Shown: in pieces, positions 48,001-56,318 of the stretch
Position numbering within the stretch: the first letter of the stretch is position 1
Layout of the letters: each line of letters opens with the position of its first letter
DNA from: Pseudomonadota bacterium
GTDB taxonomy: Bacteria; Pseudomonadota; Gammaproteobacteria; Steroidobacterales; Steroidobacteraceae
NCBI GenBank assembly: GCA_025356815.1
Contig: JANXQL010000026.1
Location: 1-64,000 of the forward strand
Direction of reading: 5' to 3'
Length of the DNA: 64,000 nt
The notes under the pieces: generated by a model
Told to the model about the DNA's origin: nothing
Databases searched by the model: none
What the model saw: only the letters and a program-made list of their open reading frames with translations
Position numbers and translations under genes: made by a program

Positions 48001-48519
48001 GCCACCCCAGCTGGCCTTCAGCATCAGCGGGTAGCCGATTCCGGCCGCGAGCGCCGCCGCGGCCGCAGGGTCGGCCGGCAGCGGACCGGTGGCCGGCATC
48101 ACCGGCACGCCCGCGGAGATCGCGAGGTTGCGCGCCGCGACCTTGTTTCCCAACGTGCGCATCGTCTCGGGAGAAGGGCCGATGAAGATCAGGCCCGCTG
48201 CGGCGCAGGCGTCGGCGAACTCCGGGTTCTCGGCGAGGAACCCGTAGCCGGGATGCACGGCGTCCGCGTGGGCGTCGTGCGCGATGCGGATGATGTCCGG
48301 AATGTCGAGGTAGGCCTCGATCGGGCCCTTGCCGTCGCCGACCAGGTAGCTCTCGTCGGACTTGGTCCGGTGCAGCGAGAAGCGGTCCTCGCGCGAGTGA
48401 ATCGCGATGGTGCGGATGCCGAGCTCGTTGGCCGCGCGCATGACGCGGATCGCGATCTCGCCGCGGTTGGCGATCAGCAGCCGCTGGATACGGCCGCGCG
48501 CTGGATGGAGTGTCGACAT
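45055..48519 (-). CDS. pyc: Pyruvate carboxylase
   Basis: A single-chain 1154-residue biotin enzyme that converts pyruvate to oxaloacetate. Order: biotin carboxylase (RLLIANRGEIAIRVMRAANE to about residue 460, with GGGGRGMRV in the ATP loop and EVNPRIQVEHTVTE), carboxyltransferase (about 530-1000, with DTTMRDAHQSLLATRMRTHD and the metal-binding IHFHTHDTSG), and biotinyl domain with EAMKMEA near the C-terminus. Length is typical. It is the anaplerotic entry here and would help feed PHA and amino-acid synthesis. Confidence 0.97.
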   Translation of the reverse strand: MSTLHPARGRIQRLLIANRGEIAIRVMRAANELGIRTIAIHSREDRFSLHRTKSDESYLVGDGKGPIEAYLDIPDIIRIAHDAHADAVHPGYGFLAENPEFADACAAAGLIFIGPSPETMRTLGNKVAARNLAISAGVPVMPATGPLPADPAAAAALAAGIGYPLMLKASWGGGGRGMRVIESEATLEELVAAARREAKAAFGNDEVYLEKLIRRARHIEVQLLGDQHGNLFHLWERDCTVQRRNQKVVERAPAVFLDDAQRAELCALALRIGNAVRYKNAGTVEFLQDADTGKMFFIEVNPRIQVEHTVTEVVTGIDIVKAQIRIAEGAVIGTPASGVPPQAEIRVFGHALQGRITTEDPENNFIPDYGTITAYRSPAGFGIRLDAGTAYSGAFIGRFYDSLLVKVTAWAPTAEETIRRMHRGLWEFRIRGVTTNLRFLDQVINHPRFVDGTYTTKFIDETPELFNFPHRRDRATRLLNFVGDLIINGNPEVKNRSRPTRLAQPRVPKLDLGPPRPGTKQLLDERGPKGLADWMLASERVLITDTTMRDAHQSLLATRMRTHDMSVIAPYYASLLPDLFSVECWGGATFDVAMRFLKEDPWERLVEFRAAMPNLLLQMLLRSANAVGYTNYPDNVVRYFVAQAANAGVDVFRIFDSLNWIDNMRVAIDAVGASGKVVEAAICYTGNLSDPRETKYDLKYYVRLAKELEKAGAHVLGIKDMAGLCRPQAARALVTALKGEISIPIHFHTHDTSGVASASVLAAVEAGCDAVDAAIDSMSGLTSQPNLGSIAAALRHSPRDPGLDAGHLRLLSVYWEQVRHCYGAFESDIRSGASEVYLHGMPGGQYTNLREQARSLGIDEHRWPEVASAYADVNQMFGDIVKVTPSSKVVGDMAIMMVTSGLSRAQVEDPEHEVAFPESVVQFFHGDIGQPYGGFPQDLQRKVLKGRAPLTRRPGEVLPPADLVAERAAAEKKVDRTIIDSEFASYLMYPKVFVDYAKERARYGNVGVLPTPTFFYGMEVGEELSIDLERGKTLIVRFVAASEAHEDGSRTVFFELNGQPRSVRVADRSKVAKRPPARKAEIGDANQIGAPMPGNVVTVAVKAGQKVAAGDTLVTLEAMKMEAAVRAERDAEVVEVLVRPGQHVDAKDLMLTLR

Positions 48520-48716
48520 GGGCAGCTCTCGAAGTGGTTCCCGGCGTCCGCGGACAGCGGCCGGCGGTGCGCTGCATCATAACCGGCGAGGAGCGTCTGC
48601 CGCGACGGCAAACCGTCTGCTGGTCCCGGGCGCGGTGGCCTTTGCACCACGACCGGGCAGCGGCGCCGGACGCCGCCCTTCGGTGGCGCAGGGCGACGCC
48701 GCGGGGTCGCCGTCGG

Positions 48717-49499
48717 CTATGGCAATACGCTGAAGCCGTGCCGTTGGAAAGCCGCCCGGCCGGCGGCGCCACGCAGGTAGTCGACGAAGCCGGCCGCCGC
48801 CGCTGAGCTATCGCGGCTGAGGGCAATCGGATAAGTGATGGCTGGGTGCGACGTGGCGGGAAACGTGTCGACGATGCGCACTCTGCGGTCGGCTAGCGCG
48901 TCGGTCGAGTAGACGATGCCCAGCGGGGCCTCGCCACGGGCGACGAAGGCAAGCGCGGCGCGGACATTCTCGGCTCGAACCAGGCGGTCCGCGACTGCGT
49001 TCCAGACGCCGAGCGTGACGAGCGCCGCACGGGCGTAGCGACCCGCCGGCACCATGTCCGGGTCGCCGGTCGACAGGCGCTGCGTGCCGAGCGTCGCGCG
49101 CAATGGAAAGTTCGGCCCGATCCTTAGCACGACCCGGCTATCGGCCGGAGCCACCAGCACGAGCCGGTTGCCGAGCAGGTCGTGGCGCGAGCCTGTCCGC
49201 AGAAGCGCGCGCTGCTGCAGGTAGTCCATCCACTCGGGATCGGCGGAAATGAATACGTCGGCGCGGGCACCGGCCTCGATCTGCCGGGCGAGCGCGGAGC
49301 TCGCGGCGAAGGACGACCTGACGAGGACGCCTGTCGCCCGCGTGTATTGGTCGGCGAGCTGCTGCAGGACGTCGCCGAGCGAGGCGGCGGCAAACACCGT
49401 GACCTCCCCCGCGGCTTGTGCCACTGCGCATTGAGTCACGCACAGCAGTAGTGCGGCGAGGCCGGTGAGAAGGGCGCTGCGTCGGCTACTGGGTGTCAT
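48717..49499 (-). CDS. modA: Molybdate ABC transporter substrate-binding protein
   Basis: A 260-residue periplasmic protein with signal peptide (ending VAQAAG) and the ModA opening EVTVFAAASLGDVLQQLADQYTRATG, oxyanion-contact SSFAASSALARQIEAGARADVFISADPEWMDYL, and late GIVYSTDA. Molybdate or tungstate would be bound. No modB or modC lies in either direction, so it must use components encoded elsewhere. It lies 197 bp upstream of pyc on the same strand. Confidence 0.92.
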   Translation of the reverse strand: MTPSSRRSALLTGLAALLLCVTQCAVAQAAGEVTVFAAASLGDVLQQLADQYTRATGVLVRSSFAASSALARQIEAGARADVFISADPEWMDYLQQRALLRTGSRHDLLGNRLVLVAPADSRVVLRIGPNFPLRATLGTQRLSTGDPDMVPAGRYARAALVTLGVWNAVADRLVRAENVRAALAFVARGEAPLGIVYSTDALADRRVRIVDTFPATSHPAITYPIALSRDSSAAAAGFVDYLRGAAGRAAFQRHGFSVLP

Positions 49500-49599
49500 G
49501 CTCTGCCGTTGGATTCGCGTGGATAGAGCGTGACGCGTACCGGCGCTGCCTGCAAGCAGCGCATTCGACTGCTGCTGGATGCGCTGCGCCGCGCCGACG

Positions 49600-50820
49600 T
49601 CAGACCGCGGCACGCGGCTTGAACGAGCCCGTCTCCAGGTCGGCGTAGGCAGTCTCGCTGAACACCGAACGATTGCGGCCCTCGCCCTTGGCGCCGTAGA
49701 GCGCCTCGTCGGCCAGCTGCACGAAGCCGGCCGTGCTGCGCTCAAGCGTCGGTGCGACGTACGCCACGCCGATCGAAACCGTCACCGCCCGGGCGATGTC
49801 GGAGTCGCCGTGCGGAATGCCGAGTCCCGCGACGTTGGCGTGAATCTGGCTGGCGACGTCCTGCAGGTACTGCCGCGACGGGTCGTACAGGATCATTGCG
49901 AACTCCTCGCCGCCGTAACGCGCGGTGAAGTCCAGCGGGCGGCGCGCCGAGCGCGTGAGCGCCGCGGCGACAGCCTTGAGACACTCGTCGCCGGCCTGGT
50001 GGCCGTGCCGGTCGTTGAAGCGCTTGAAGAAATCGATGTCCACCAGCAGCAGGGCGAGGGTCACGCCCTCGCGCTGCGCCAGTTGCCAGACCGTCTCGAG
50101 GTGCTCGTCGAAGCGCCTGCGGTTGTACAGGCCCGTGAGGCCGTCACGCGCCGCAGTTTCGGCGAGCATGCGCTGCTCGAGGAAGTGGGTGCGAATCTCC
50201 AACTCGAACGAGTAGGCCACCGTCGCGCCAACGACGTTGGCGATCAGCAGCACGAGCGTGTTGTAGAGGACGGCCGCTTCCGGCAAGGCGCTCACGATGC
50301 CTACAGCCAGGTAGGAGCACCAGATGATCACGTTGGCGCGCAGCGCCTCGTAGAACAGCAGCCCGACCAGGTAGTAGACATAGACCGAGCACAGCAGGAC
50401 GCCGACGAACAGGATCTGCACGCCGGCCAGAGCGGCGCGCGACTCCACCAGCACCACGGCGACGCCTATGAACGCCACCGTGACAGGCGCATAACGCTGG
50501 TAGACCTTGTGGGCGGCGTGGTGTCGGGTCAGCGCGATCAAGAGCCCTATCGCCGGCAACACCAGGCCAAACTGCAGCCAGTAGATGGCACTGTGGATCG
50601 TCGCACCGATCACCAGTGTGTTCAGCAGCGCAAAGGCGACGACGATCACGCCGGCGAGATAGAGGTTGGAGCGGACCTGCGACAGGCGCGAGCGCATCTG
50701 CTCGCGGCGAAACTCCTGCTCCAGGTCCTTCTCGAAGCGCAGCCACGGGAATCCGGCCCGCAGCTGTCGCGCCGCGGCGGACTCGTCGATGATCAGCCTC
50801 TGGGTCTCGTCTGGGTTCAA
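49600..50820 (-). CDS. Membrane-bound GGDEF diguanylate cyclase
   Basis: A 406-residue protein: a cytosolic N-terminal stretch, about six transmembrane helices (residues 50-215) and a GGDEF domain (about 235-395). The active motif is RYGGEEF, so catalysis is expected; DGLTGLYNRRRFDEHL and DIDFFKRFNDRHGHQAGD are family hallmarks. No typical RxxD inhibitory site appears five residues before GGEEF. The membrane part resembles MASE-type sensors, but I cannot name the class. It makes c-di-GMP. Confidence 0.92.
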   Translation of the reverse strand: MNPDETQRLIIDESAAARQLRAGFPWLRFEKDLEQEFRREQMRSRLSQVRSNLYLAGVIVVAFALLNTLVIGATIHSAIYWLQFGLVLPAIGLLIALTRHHAAHKVYQRYAPVTVAFIGVAVVLVESRAALAGVQILFVGVLLCSVYVYYLVGLLFYEALRANVIIWCSYLAVGIVSALPEAAVLYNTLVLLIANVVGATVAYSFELEIRTHFLEQRMLAETAARDGLTGLYNRRRFDEHLETVWQLAQREGVTLALLLVDIDFFKRFNDRHGHQAGDECLKAVAAALTRSARRPLDFTARYGGEEFAMILYDPSRQYLQDVASQIHANVAGLGIPHGDSDIARAVTVSIGVAYVAPTLERSTAGFVQLADEALYGAKGEGRNRSVFSETAYADLETGSFKPRAAV

Positions 50821-51044
50821 AGCTGACGCCGTCCGGTCACGGCCCGCCCTCTTTCGCCATTAATATGTCCAGTAGACACCGTGGCAAACCTTCCAGACCG
50901 AGCCGTGCCGCACGAAAACGCATGCGCCGCGACACCGCGGGTCGGCCCGAAGCGCAAAACCGGTAATTCGTCACAACTGCGAGTCGATCTTAGGAGTGTG
51001 CGCGTGCGCGGACCGCTGTCAAGGGGACGGCTGCCGCGCGGCGA

Positions 51045-51866
51045 TCAGCTGGCCTGCAGCTCGGTCCCGCCCCGGCGCGCCAGCGCTCGACCGGCGATGA
51101 AGCTCGCGCAGACGATGCCGATGACGGCCCCGCCAAAAGCGAGCTCTCGTCCCTCGCTCCAGGCCGCGAACGCGGGCGCCACCAGGCGCGCCGTGCCGAC
51201 CAACGCGACCAGCAGGCTCACCCCACCGACCGCCAGTCCCATGACCCGCGAGGCGACCCGCGCCAGCGCGTCCGAGGTCTCGATCAGGCGGGCGATGAAC
51301 AGGCCGTTGCAGCCGTCCGTCAGCAGCATGCCGGCGAGAAACACCAGCCCGAGCATCAATGCATTGGCGAGTCCGCCGTACTGCACGCCGGCCACCGCGA
51401 ACAGGATCGCCTGGCTGACGGTGTCGAACGACAGCGCGAACAGTGCGCCTACCGCCATGACCATCCACGGCCGGTGCACGCGCATCAGTCGACCGAGGTA
51501 GCGTCCCTTCAATCCCACCGGCGCGACGACTTCGTCCGGCTGCGCGTTGAGCACCGCATGCAGGTTGATCACGCCGAGCAGGGTCAGGAACAGGATCGAC
51601 GTCCAAGCGCCGCTGGTCTCGAGCCAGCCTGGCGCCTGCCAGCGTGCGGTCGCTCCGCCGACAAGCAGTGCGATCGCGACGACCACCGCACCATGGCCGA
51701 GGGAGAACAGCGCGCCTGCATAGCGGGCATGGTCCACGCCTGCGCGACGACCGAAGCGGGTCAGCCCGTCGATGGTCGCAAGGTGATCGGCATCCAGCCC
51801 GTGGCGCATCCCGAGCAGGAACACGATGGCGGCGAGAGAGGTGAAATCCGCCGGTAGACTGACCAC
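51045..51866 (-). CDS. NiCoT-family nickel/cobalt permease
   Basis: A 273-residue membrane protein. Helix II contains RHGLDADHLATID (His22, Asp25, Asp27, His28), the HX4DH signature of nickel/cobalt transporters; LFSLGHG and LSFDTVSQA are the second and third signatures. It takes up Ni2+ (or Co2+) with high affinity. It starts with GTG at 51866, directly after a NikR operator, and follows nikR on the same strand, which makes nickel the likely substrate. Glyoxalase I is a possible local nickel user. Confidence 0.93.
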   Translation of the reverse strand: MVSLPADFTSLAAIVFLLGMRHGLDADHLATIDGLTRFGRRAGVDHARYAGALFSLGHGAVVVAIALLVGGATARWQAPGWLETSGAWTSILFLTLLGVINLHAVLNAQPDEVVAPVGLKGRYLGRLMRVHRPWMVMAVGALFALSFDTVSQAILFAVAGVQYGGLANALMLGLVFLAGMLLTDGCNGLFIARLIETSDALARVASRVMGLAVGGVSLLVALVGTARLVAPAFAAWSEGRELAFGGAVIGIVCASFIAGRALARRGGTELQAS

Positions 51867-51876
51867 GACGCCGTCC

Positions 51877-51903
51877 GTATGAGGATTTCGAGAACCTTCA
51901 TAC
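51877..51903. promoter_or_regulatory. NikR operator upstream of the nickel permease gene
   Basis: GTATGA (51877-51882) and TCATAC (51898-51903) form exact inverted half-sites. The E. coli NikR site is GTATGA-N16-TCATAC; here the spacer is 15. The repeat extends to GTATGA(A)GG on both sides. It ends 11 bp before the permease start. Confidence 0.88.
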
Positions 51904-51946
51904 TAGGCCGCCCACCGCCCCCGGCGATAGCGGTTTTCCGCAGCGT

Positions 51947-52417
51947 TCAGTAGCGCGGCTTGAGGTGCAGGTGGGGTTCGCGACCCGGCACGTAGGGGGC
52001 GTGGGTGTGGTGGTCGCCGCGGTCAACACTGACGAGATTGAGAGCACCATGGCGAACGCCCGGCTCCGCCGTCAGCTGCCCGGCCAGCGCCCGAACGGCG
52101 GCGACCCGCCCCTGCAGCACCACGCTCTCGAGGCAATTGTCGTGGTCGAGGTGGACGTGCAGGCTGGCGACCGTCAGGTCGTGGTGGGCGTGCTGGTGCC
52201 CCGCGAGCCGTTCGGCCAGCTCGCGCTCGTGGTGGTTGTAGACGAACGACAGGCTCGCGACGCAGTCGCCATCGCCTTGCTCCGAGGCGTCGCGCTCGAG
52301 GCGCGCCCGGATCAAATCACGCACCGCCTCGCTGCGGTTCCCGTAGCCGCAAGCGGCGATGAACGCGTCGAAGTCGCGAGCCAGGTCGTCGTCGAGCGAG
52401 ATCGTGAACCGTTCCAT
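51947..52417 (-). CDS. nikR: Nickel-responsive regulator NikR
   Basis: A 156-residue repressor. The N-terminal ribbon-helix-helix (MERFTISLDDDLARDFDAFI) binds DNA; the ACT-like C-terminal domain has the high-affinity nickel ligands at the same numbers as E. coli NikR: His76, His87, His89 and Cys95 (SLHVHLDHDNCLE). A GGGAGG site precedes ATG 52417. Gene order is gshA-nikR-nickel permease with gaps of 26 and 80 bp. It should repress the permease through the operator in the second gap. Confidence 0.96.
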   Translation of the reverse strand: MERFTISLDDDLARDFDAFIAACGYGNRSEAVRDLIRARLERDASEQGDGDCVASLSFVYNHHERELAERLAGHQHAHHDLTVASLHVHLDHDNCLESVVLQGRVAAVRALAGQLTAEPGVRHGALNLVSVDRGDHHTHAPYVPGREPHLHLKPRY

Positions 52418-52443
52418 GCTGCCTCCCGCCATCGCCGGCGCTG

Positions 52444-54030
52444 TCAGTCGCGGAAATAGTCGCCCAGGTACTCGCGGAACGGTTGCTGCGGTGCCGCCTC
52501 CAGGCGCGCCTGTGCCTCCAGCGACGCCTCCGCCTCGGCCGCGAACTCGGCGATCCGCGGCTCGTCCGGGGAGTGCAACTCGGTGAAGTAGGACTTGTAG
52601 GTCGACGACATGCGAAACGCCAGATCGAAGAACGACTCGCCCGTCTCGCGCAGTTCCTTGAGCAGCCTCGCCGACGGCGTGGTGCTCGGGTCCGCTACCT
52701 TCTGCGCCTGGATTGCCAGCGCCGCCGAATAGGGCTTCGCCGGGTCCCCCTGGTCCAGCAGCTCGCAGGTCCCCTGCATCGCGTCGAGGATCTCGCCGGC
52801 CCACGTGCGCAGGTCCGCCGGCCGCCCATCGAAGCTCAGCACAAGGCCCGGCTCGCGGCCACGGCGCGCGACGGTGACGTGGTTGCGGTCGAGCTCCAAC
52901 TGTGCGGCGAGGTCCAGCGGCGCGCTCGGCGCAAGCGCGCAGAACGCCGCGAATGCCTCGAGAAAGCGCAGCTTGTTCTGGTTCACGCCGACGGGATCCA
53001 GGGCGCTGACATCGAGCGAGCGCATCTCGACGTACTCGACACCGGCGCGCTTGAGCGCCTTCGTGGGGCGCTCGCCCGAGCGCGCGACGCGCTTCGGGCG
53101 GATGAACGCGTAGTACTCGTTCTCGATCTGCAGTCGGTTGGCGTTCAGCTGCCGCCACTGCCCGTCGACCTCGACGCCGAGGCGCTGGTACTCGGGGCTG
53201 GGCGTCGAGATCGCGACGCCAAGATCGCGCACGTACTCCTGCAGCGAGTTCACCGAGATCGCCAGTTCCGACTGGCTCTTGTTGCGGTAGCCGAGGTCGC
53301 TCATCCGCAGCGAGGTTGCGTACGGCGCGTACAGCGTGCCCTGGCCGAACTCCTCGAGGCCATGGTCGTCGTGACCTGCGACGAACGAGCGGCACACGGC
53401 CGGCGATACCCCGAACAGGTAGTGGACGATCCAGCCGTGGCGGCGATAGTTGCGCAGCAGGCCGAAGTAGGTCTCGGAGATGAAATCCTGACCCACGTCG
53501 CGGCGACCGAGCACCTCGCCGAGGACATGCCAGAACTGCGCCGGGAACGAGTAGTTGAAGTGCACCCCCGAGATCGCCTGCATGATACGGCCGTAGCGCA
53601 GGCCGAGGCCCTCGCGGTAGACGGTCTTCATGCGGCCGACGTTGGACGTACCGAACTGCGCGATCGGGATGCTCGCATCGCCGTTCAGCCGGCAGGGCAT
53701 GCTCGTGCCCCACAGCAGCTCGTCACCGAGGTGCCGGTAGACAAACTGGTGCAGGTCGGTCAGGTACTGCAGCAGTTCCCAGGTCGTGGTGAAGGTCGGC
53801 GTGACCAGCTCGATCAGCGCCTCGGAATAATCCGTCGTGACATGCGGATGGGTGAGCGGCGAGCCCAGCGCCGACGGATGCGCGCGCTGCGAGATGCGCC
53901 CGTCCGGGGTCACCCGCAGCGACTCCTTCTCGACGCCCTTCAGGCCGCCAAGCAGGACGCCGCGTTCGCCGGAATTGACCAGTCCGGCGAGGTGTCGTTC
54001 GTAGCGACGATCGATGCGCAGTGGGGGCAC
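52444..54030 (-). CDS. gshA: Glutamate-cysteine ligase (proteobacterial GshA)
   Basis: A 528-residue ATP-dependent ligase making gamma-glutamylcysteine for glutathione. The conserved opening GLKGVEKESLRVTPDG, the DYSEALIELVTP segment, DLGYRNKSQ and YVEMRSLDVSALDPVGV match the GshA family, and length is typical (E. coli 518). The start is uncertain: GTG 54030 fits best, as no ATG lies before the conserved region. Glutathione links it to the GST and glyoxalase I genes of the window. It is 26 bp upstream of nikR. Confidence 0.95.
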   Translation of the reverse strand: MPPLRIDRRYERHLAGLVNSGERGVLLGGLKGVEKESLRVTPDGRISQRAHPSALGSPLTHPHVTTDYSEALIELVTPTFTTTWELLQYLTDLHQFVYRHLGDELLWGTSMPCRLNGDASIPIAQFGTSNVGRMKTVYREGLGLRYGRIMQAISGVHFNYSFPAQFWHVLGEVLGRRDVGQDFISETYFGLLRNYRRHGWIVHYLFGVSPAVCRSFVAGHDDHGLEEFGQGTLYAPYATSLRMSDLGYRNKSQSELAISVNSLQEYVRDLGVAISTPSPEYQRLGVEVDGQWRQLNANRLQIENEYYAFIRPKRVARSGERPTKALKRAGVEYVEMRSLDVSALDPVGVNQNKLRFLEAFAAFCALAPSAPLDLAAQLELDRNHVTVARRGREPGLVLSFDGRPADLRTWAGEILDAMQGTCELLDQGDPAKPYSAALAIQAQKVADPSTTPSARLLKELRETGESFFDLAFRMSSTYKSYFTELHSPDEPRIAEFAAEAEASLEAQARLEAAPQQPFREYLGDYFRD

Positions 54031-54110
54031 GCGGAACTCATTCGGACGCAAAGGGCAGCCATTGTAATGGAACCCGTTGGCCGCCTCTGGCCGAACGGTC
54101 ACCGCGGGGC

Positions 54111-55490
54111 TCAGCTCCGGAACTCGACCCTGGCCCGGGTCCCCCTGCCGCCCGGCCCCGCCGTCAGGTCGAACCGCGCACCATGCAGGGCGACGATGTC
54201 GCTGACGATCGCGAGCCCCAACCCGCTGCCGTCTCCGGCCGTGCCCGGCACGCGGTGGAAACGCTGCACGACCAGCGGGCGCTGCTCCGGTGGAATCCCC
54301 GGCCCGTCGTCGTCCACCTCGAGAAATGCCCCGCCCGGGATCGTCCCGCAGCGCAGCGTCACCACGCCGCCGGCCGGCGTGTAGCGCAACGCGTTGTCCA
54401 GCAGGTTGCCCACCAGCTCGCGCAGCAGCCACTGCACGCCGCGCATACTGGCAGGTAACGCCTCCGCCCCGAGGTCGATGCCACTGTCGAGCGCGCGATC
54501 GAACTGCGCGCCGACCGCGGCCTCGACCAGCGCCGCCAGATCGACGGTGACGAAATCGCGGTCGAGCGTCGCCGAGCCCTCGGCGCGCGCCAGCGTCAAC
54601 AGCTGATGCGCCGTGTGCGCGAGGCGCCTGAGCCCCTCGCGGACGACGATGACCTGCGGCTGGACAGGCAGCGCGGCGGCATCGCGCTCCAGCAGCTCCA
54701 GCTGCGCCTGTACGCCGGCCAGCGGCGTGCGCAGCTGGTGCGCGGCATCGGCGACGAACTTCTGCTGCGCCTCCGCGGTCGCTCGCACCTGCTCGAGCAG
54801 CGCATTGAGCGACACGACCAGAGTTCGCACCTCGACCGGCACGCGTTCGGCATCCAGCGGCCGCAGATCGCGCGCGGAGCGCGCAGCGAGCTCGTCGCGA
54901 AATTCCAGCAGCGGCCGCAAGCCACGGCGCACGCCGATCAGCACCAGCGCCACGACCGCGACCAGCTGCAGCACGTCAAGCGTCAGCGTCGCCGTGACCA
55001 GCGGGCGGGCCGCGGCGTCGCGCACCTCGGTGCGCTGCGCGACCGCGAGCACGAGCGGCACGCTGGACGCGTTCCAGCGGTACCACGCGATCCGCGTCGG
55101 CCCCAGTCCCGCGAGCGGCAGCGTCGCATAGCTGATCGCGGTCGATGCCGCGACGGGCGGCGGCGGCAGGCGCACATCGCCCGCAAGCCAGCGCCCGTCG
55201 CTGGCGCGCAGAACGTAAAATGGCGCCGCGCCCTGCTCCTCGCTGAGCTGGCGTGCGAGCTCGGCCGGCAGGTCAATCGCAGCGCGGCCGTCGTCGCCGA
55301 GACGAACGCGCGCGGCGATGGTGCCTGCGGCGTTTGCAAGCTCGCGATCGAACGCCGCCCGCGACGGTCCGGCCACGACCAGATAGTCGAACAGCAGCGC
55401 CAGCAGCAGCAGGCCGCCAAGCGGCACCAGCAGCAGCGTCAGCAGCCGCCGGGCGATGGACGGCGGACGCGGGTCAGGCCCCGGGTTCAT
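54111..55490 (-). CDS. Two-component sensor histidine kinase (QseC/TctE-like)
   Basis: A 459-residue membrane kinase: TM1 near residues 18-40, a periplasmic sensor domain of about 130 residues, TM2 near 175-195, HAMP, then HisKA with phospho-His in DAAHQLRTPLAGV and HATPase with NLLDNALRYTP (N box), DDDGPGIPPE (G1) and GDGSGLGLAIV (G2). The ATG at 55490 overlaps the regulator gene by 17 bp, so they form an operon. The signal is unknown; tripartite tricarboxylate-type sensors share this layout. Confidence 0.92.
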   Translation of the reverse strand: MNPGPDPRPPSIARRLLTLLLVPLGGLLLLALLFDYLVVAGPSRAAFDRELANAAGTIAARVRLGDDGRAAIDLPAELARQLSEEQGAAPFYVLRASDGRWLAGDVRLPPPPVAASTAISYATLPLAGLGPTRIAWYRWNASSVPLVLAVAQRTEVRDAAARPLVTATLTLDVLQLVAVVALVLIGVRRGLRPLLEFRDELAARSARDLRPLDAERVPVEVRTLVVSLNALLEQVRATAEAQQKFVADAAHQLRTPLAGVQAQLELLERDAAALPVQPQVIVVREGLRRLAHTAHQLLTLARAEGSATLDRDFVTVDLAALVEAAVGAQFDRALDSGIDLGAEALPASMRGVQWLLRELVGNLLDNALRYTPAGGVVTLRCGTIPGGAFLEVDDDGPGIPPEQRPLVVQRFHRVPGTAGDGSGLGLAIVSDIVALHGARFDLTAGPGGRGTRARVEFRS

Positions 55491-56142
55491 CGAGCCGGTA
55501 TCCGAGACCGCGCACGGTGCGGATCGGCACCGCATCGCCGAGCTTGCCCCGCAGCCGCGAGACATACACCTCGACGGCGTTCGGCGTCAGCTCCTCGTCC
55601 CAGCCACCGATCGCGCGCAACAGGCGTTCCTTGCGCACGACGCGACCGGCGTCCAGCGCGAGACACTCGAGCAGCGCCCACTCGCGCCGCGTCACCTCGA
55701 GCGGGCTGCCGCCGAGAGCGGCGGTGTGGCTGGCGAGGTCCAGGCTCAGCGGGCCGACATGCAGCTCGGCACTCGTGGCCGAGCGGGTGCGCCGGATCAA
55801 CGCGCGGCAGCGAGCTGCCACCTCGGGCAACTCGAACGGCTTCACCAAGTAGTCGTCGGCGCCGAGATCCAGGGCATCGACACGATCGGCGAGACCGTCG
55901 CGCGCCGTCAGGATCAGCACCGGCGTCGCGTTGCCGGCGCGACGCAGGCGCCGGACCAGCGTCAGGCCGTCGACCTGCGGCAACCCGATGTCGACCACGG
56001 CGAGGTCGAACTCTCCGGCCGCGATAGCCGGCTCCGCCTGCTCGGCGCTACCGACCCGGTCGACGACGAAGCCCGCCTCGGTGAGCCCGCGCTTGAGCGC
56101 GTCGGCCACCAGTTCATCGTCCTCGACGATCAGGATTCGCAT
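55474..56142 (-). CDS. OmpR/QseB-type response regulator
   Basis: A 222-residue protein: receiver domain with acidic pocket Glu7/Asp8/Asp9, phospho-acceptor Asp51 in VVDIGLP and Lys in YLVKPFE, then a winged-helix OmpR DNA-binding domain ending VRGLGYRL. It is the partner of the overlapping kinase. The 176-bp gap upstream of its start is the likely promoter region; nothing else is seen there. Confidence 0.94.
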   Translation of the reverse strand: MRILIVEDDELVADALKRGLTEAGFVVDRVGSAEQAEPAIAAGEFDLAVVDIGLPQVDGLTLVRRLRRAGNATPVLILTARDGLADRVDALDLGADDYLVKPFELPEVAARCRALIRRTRSATSAELHVGPLSLDLASHTAALGGSPLEVTRREWALLECLALDAGRVVRKERLLRAIGGWDEELTPNAVEVYVSRLRGKLGDAVPIRTVRGLGYRLDEPGA

Positions 56143-56318
56143 CGTCGCAGCCTAACGCAATGCGTCATCACGGCGCAGCCCCCCGCGCGACGTCCGCCAA
56201 CGCATCACGAGCGTGGCGTCACGAACGGGGTGGCTGCTCACGAGGCTGTCGGTGAAGGCGCCATCGTCGTGGCGGTCTGCGCGCATCCAACCCCCCGACC
56301 GGGCGGGAACGGCAGGCC

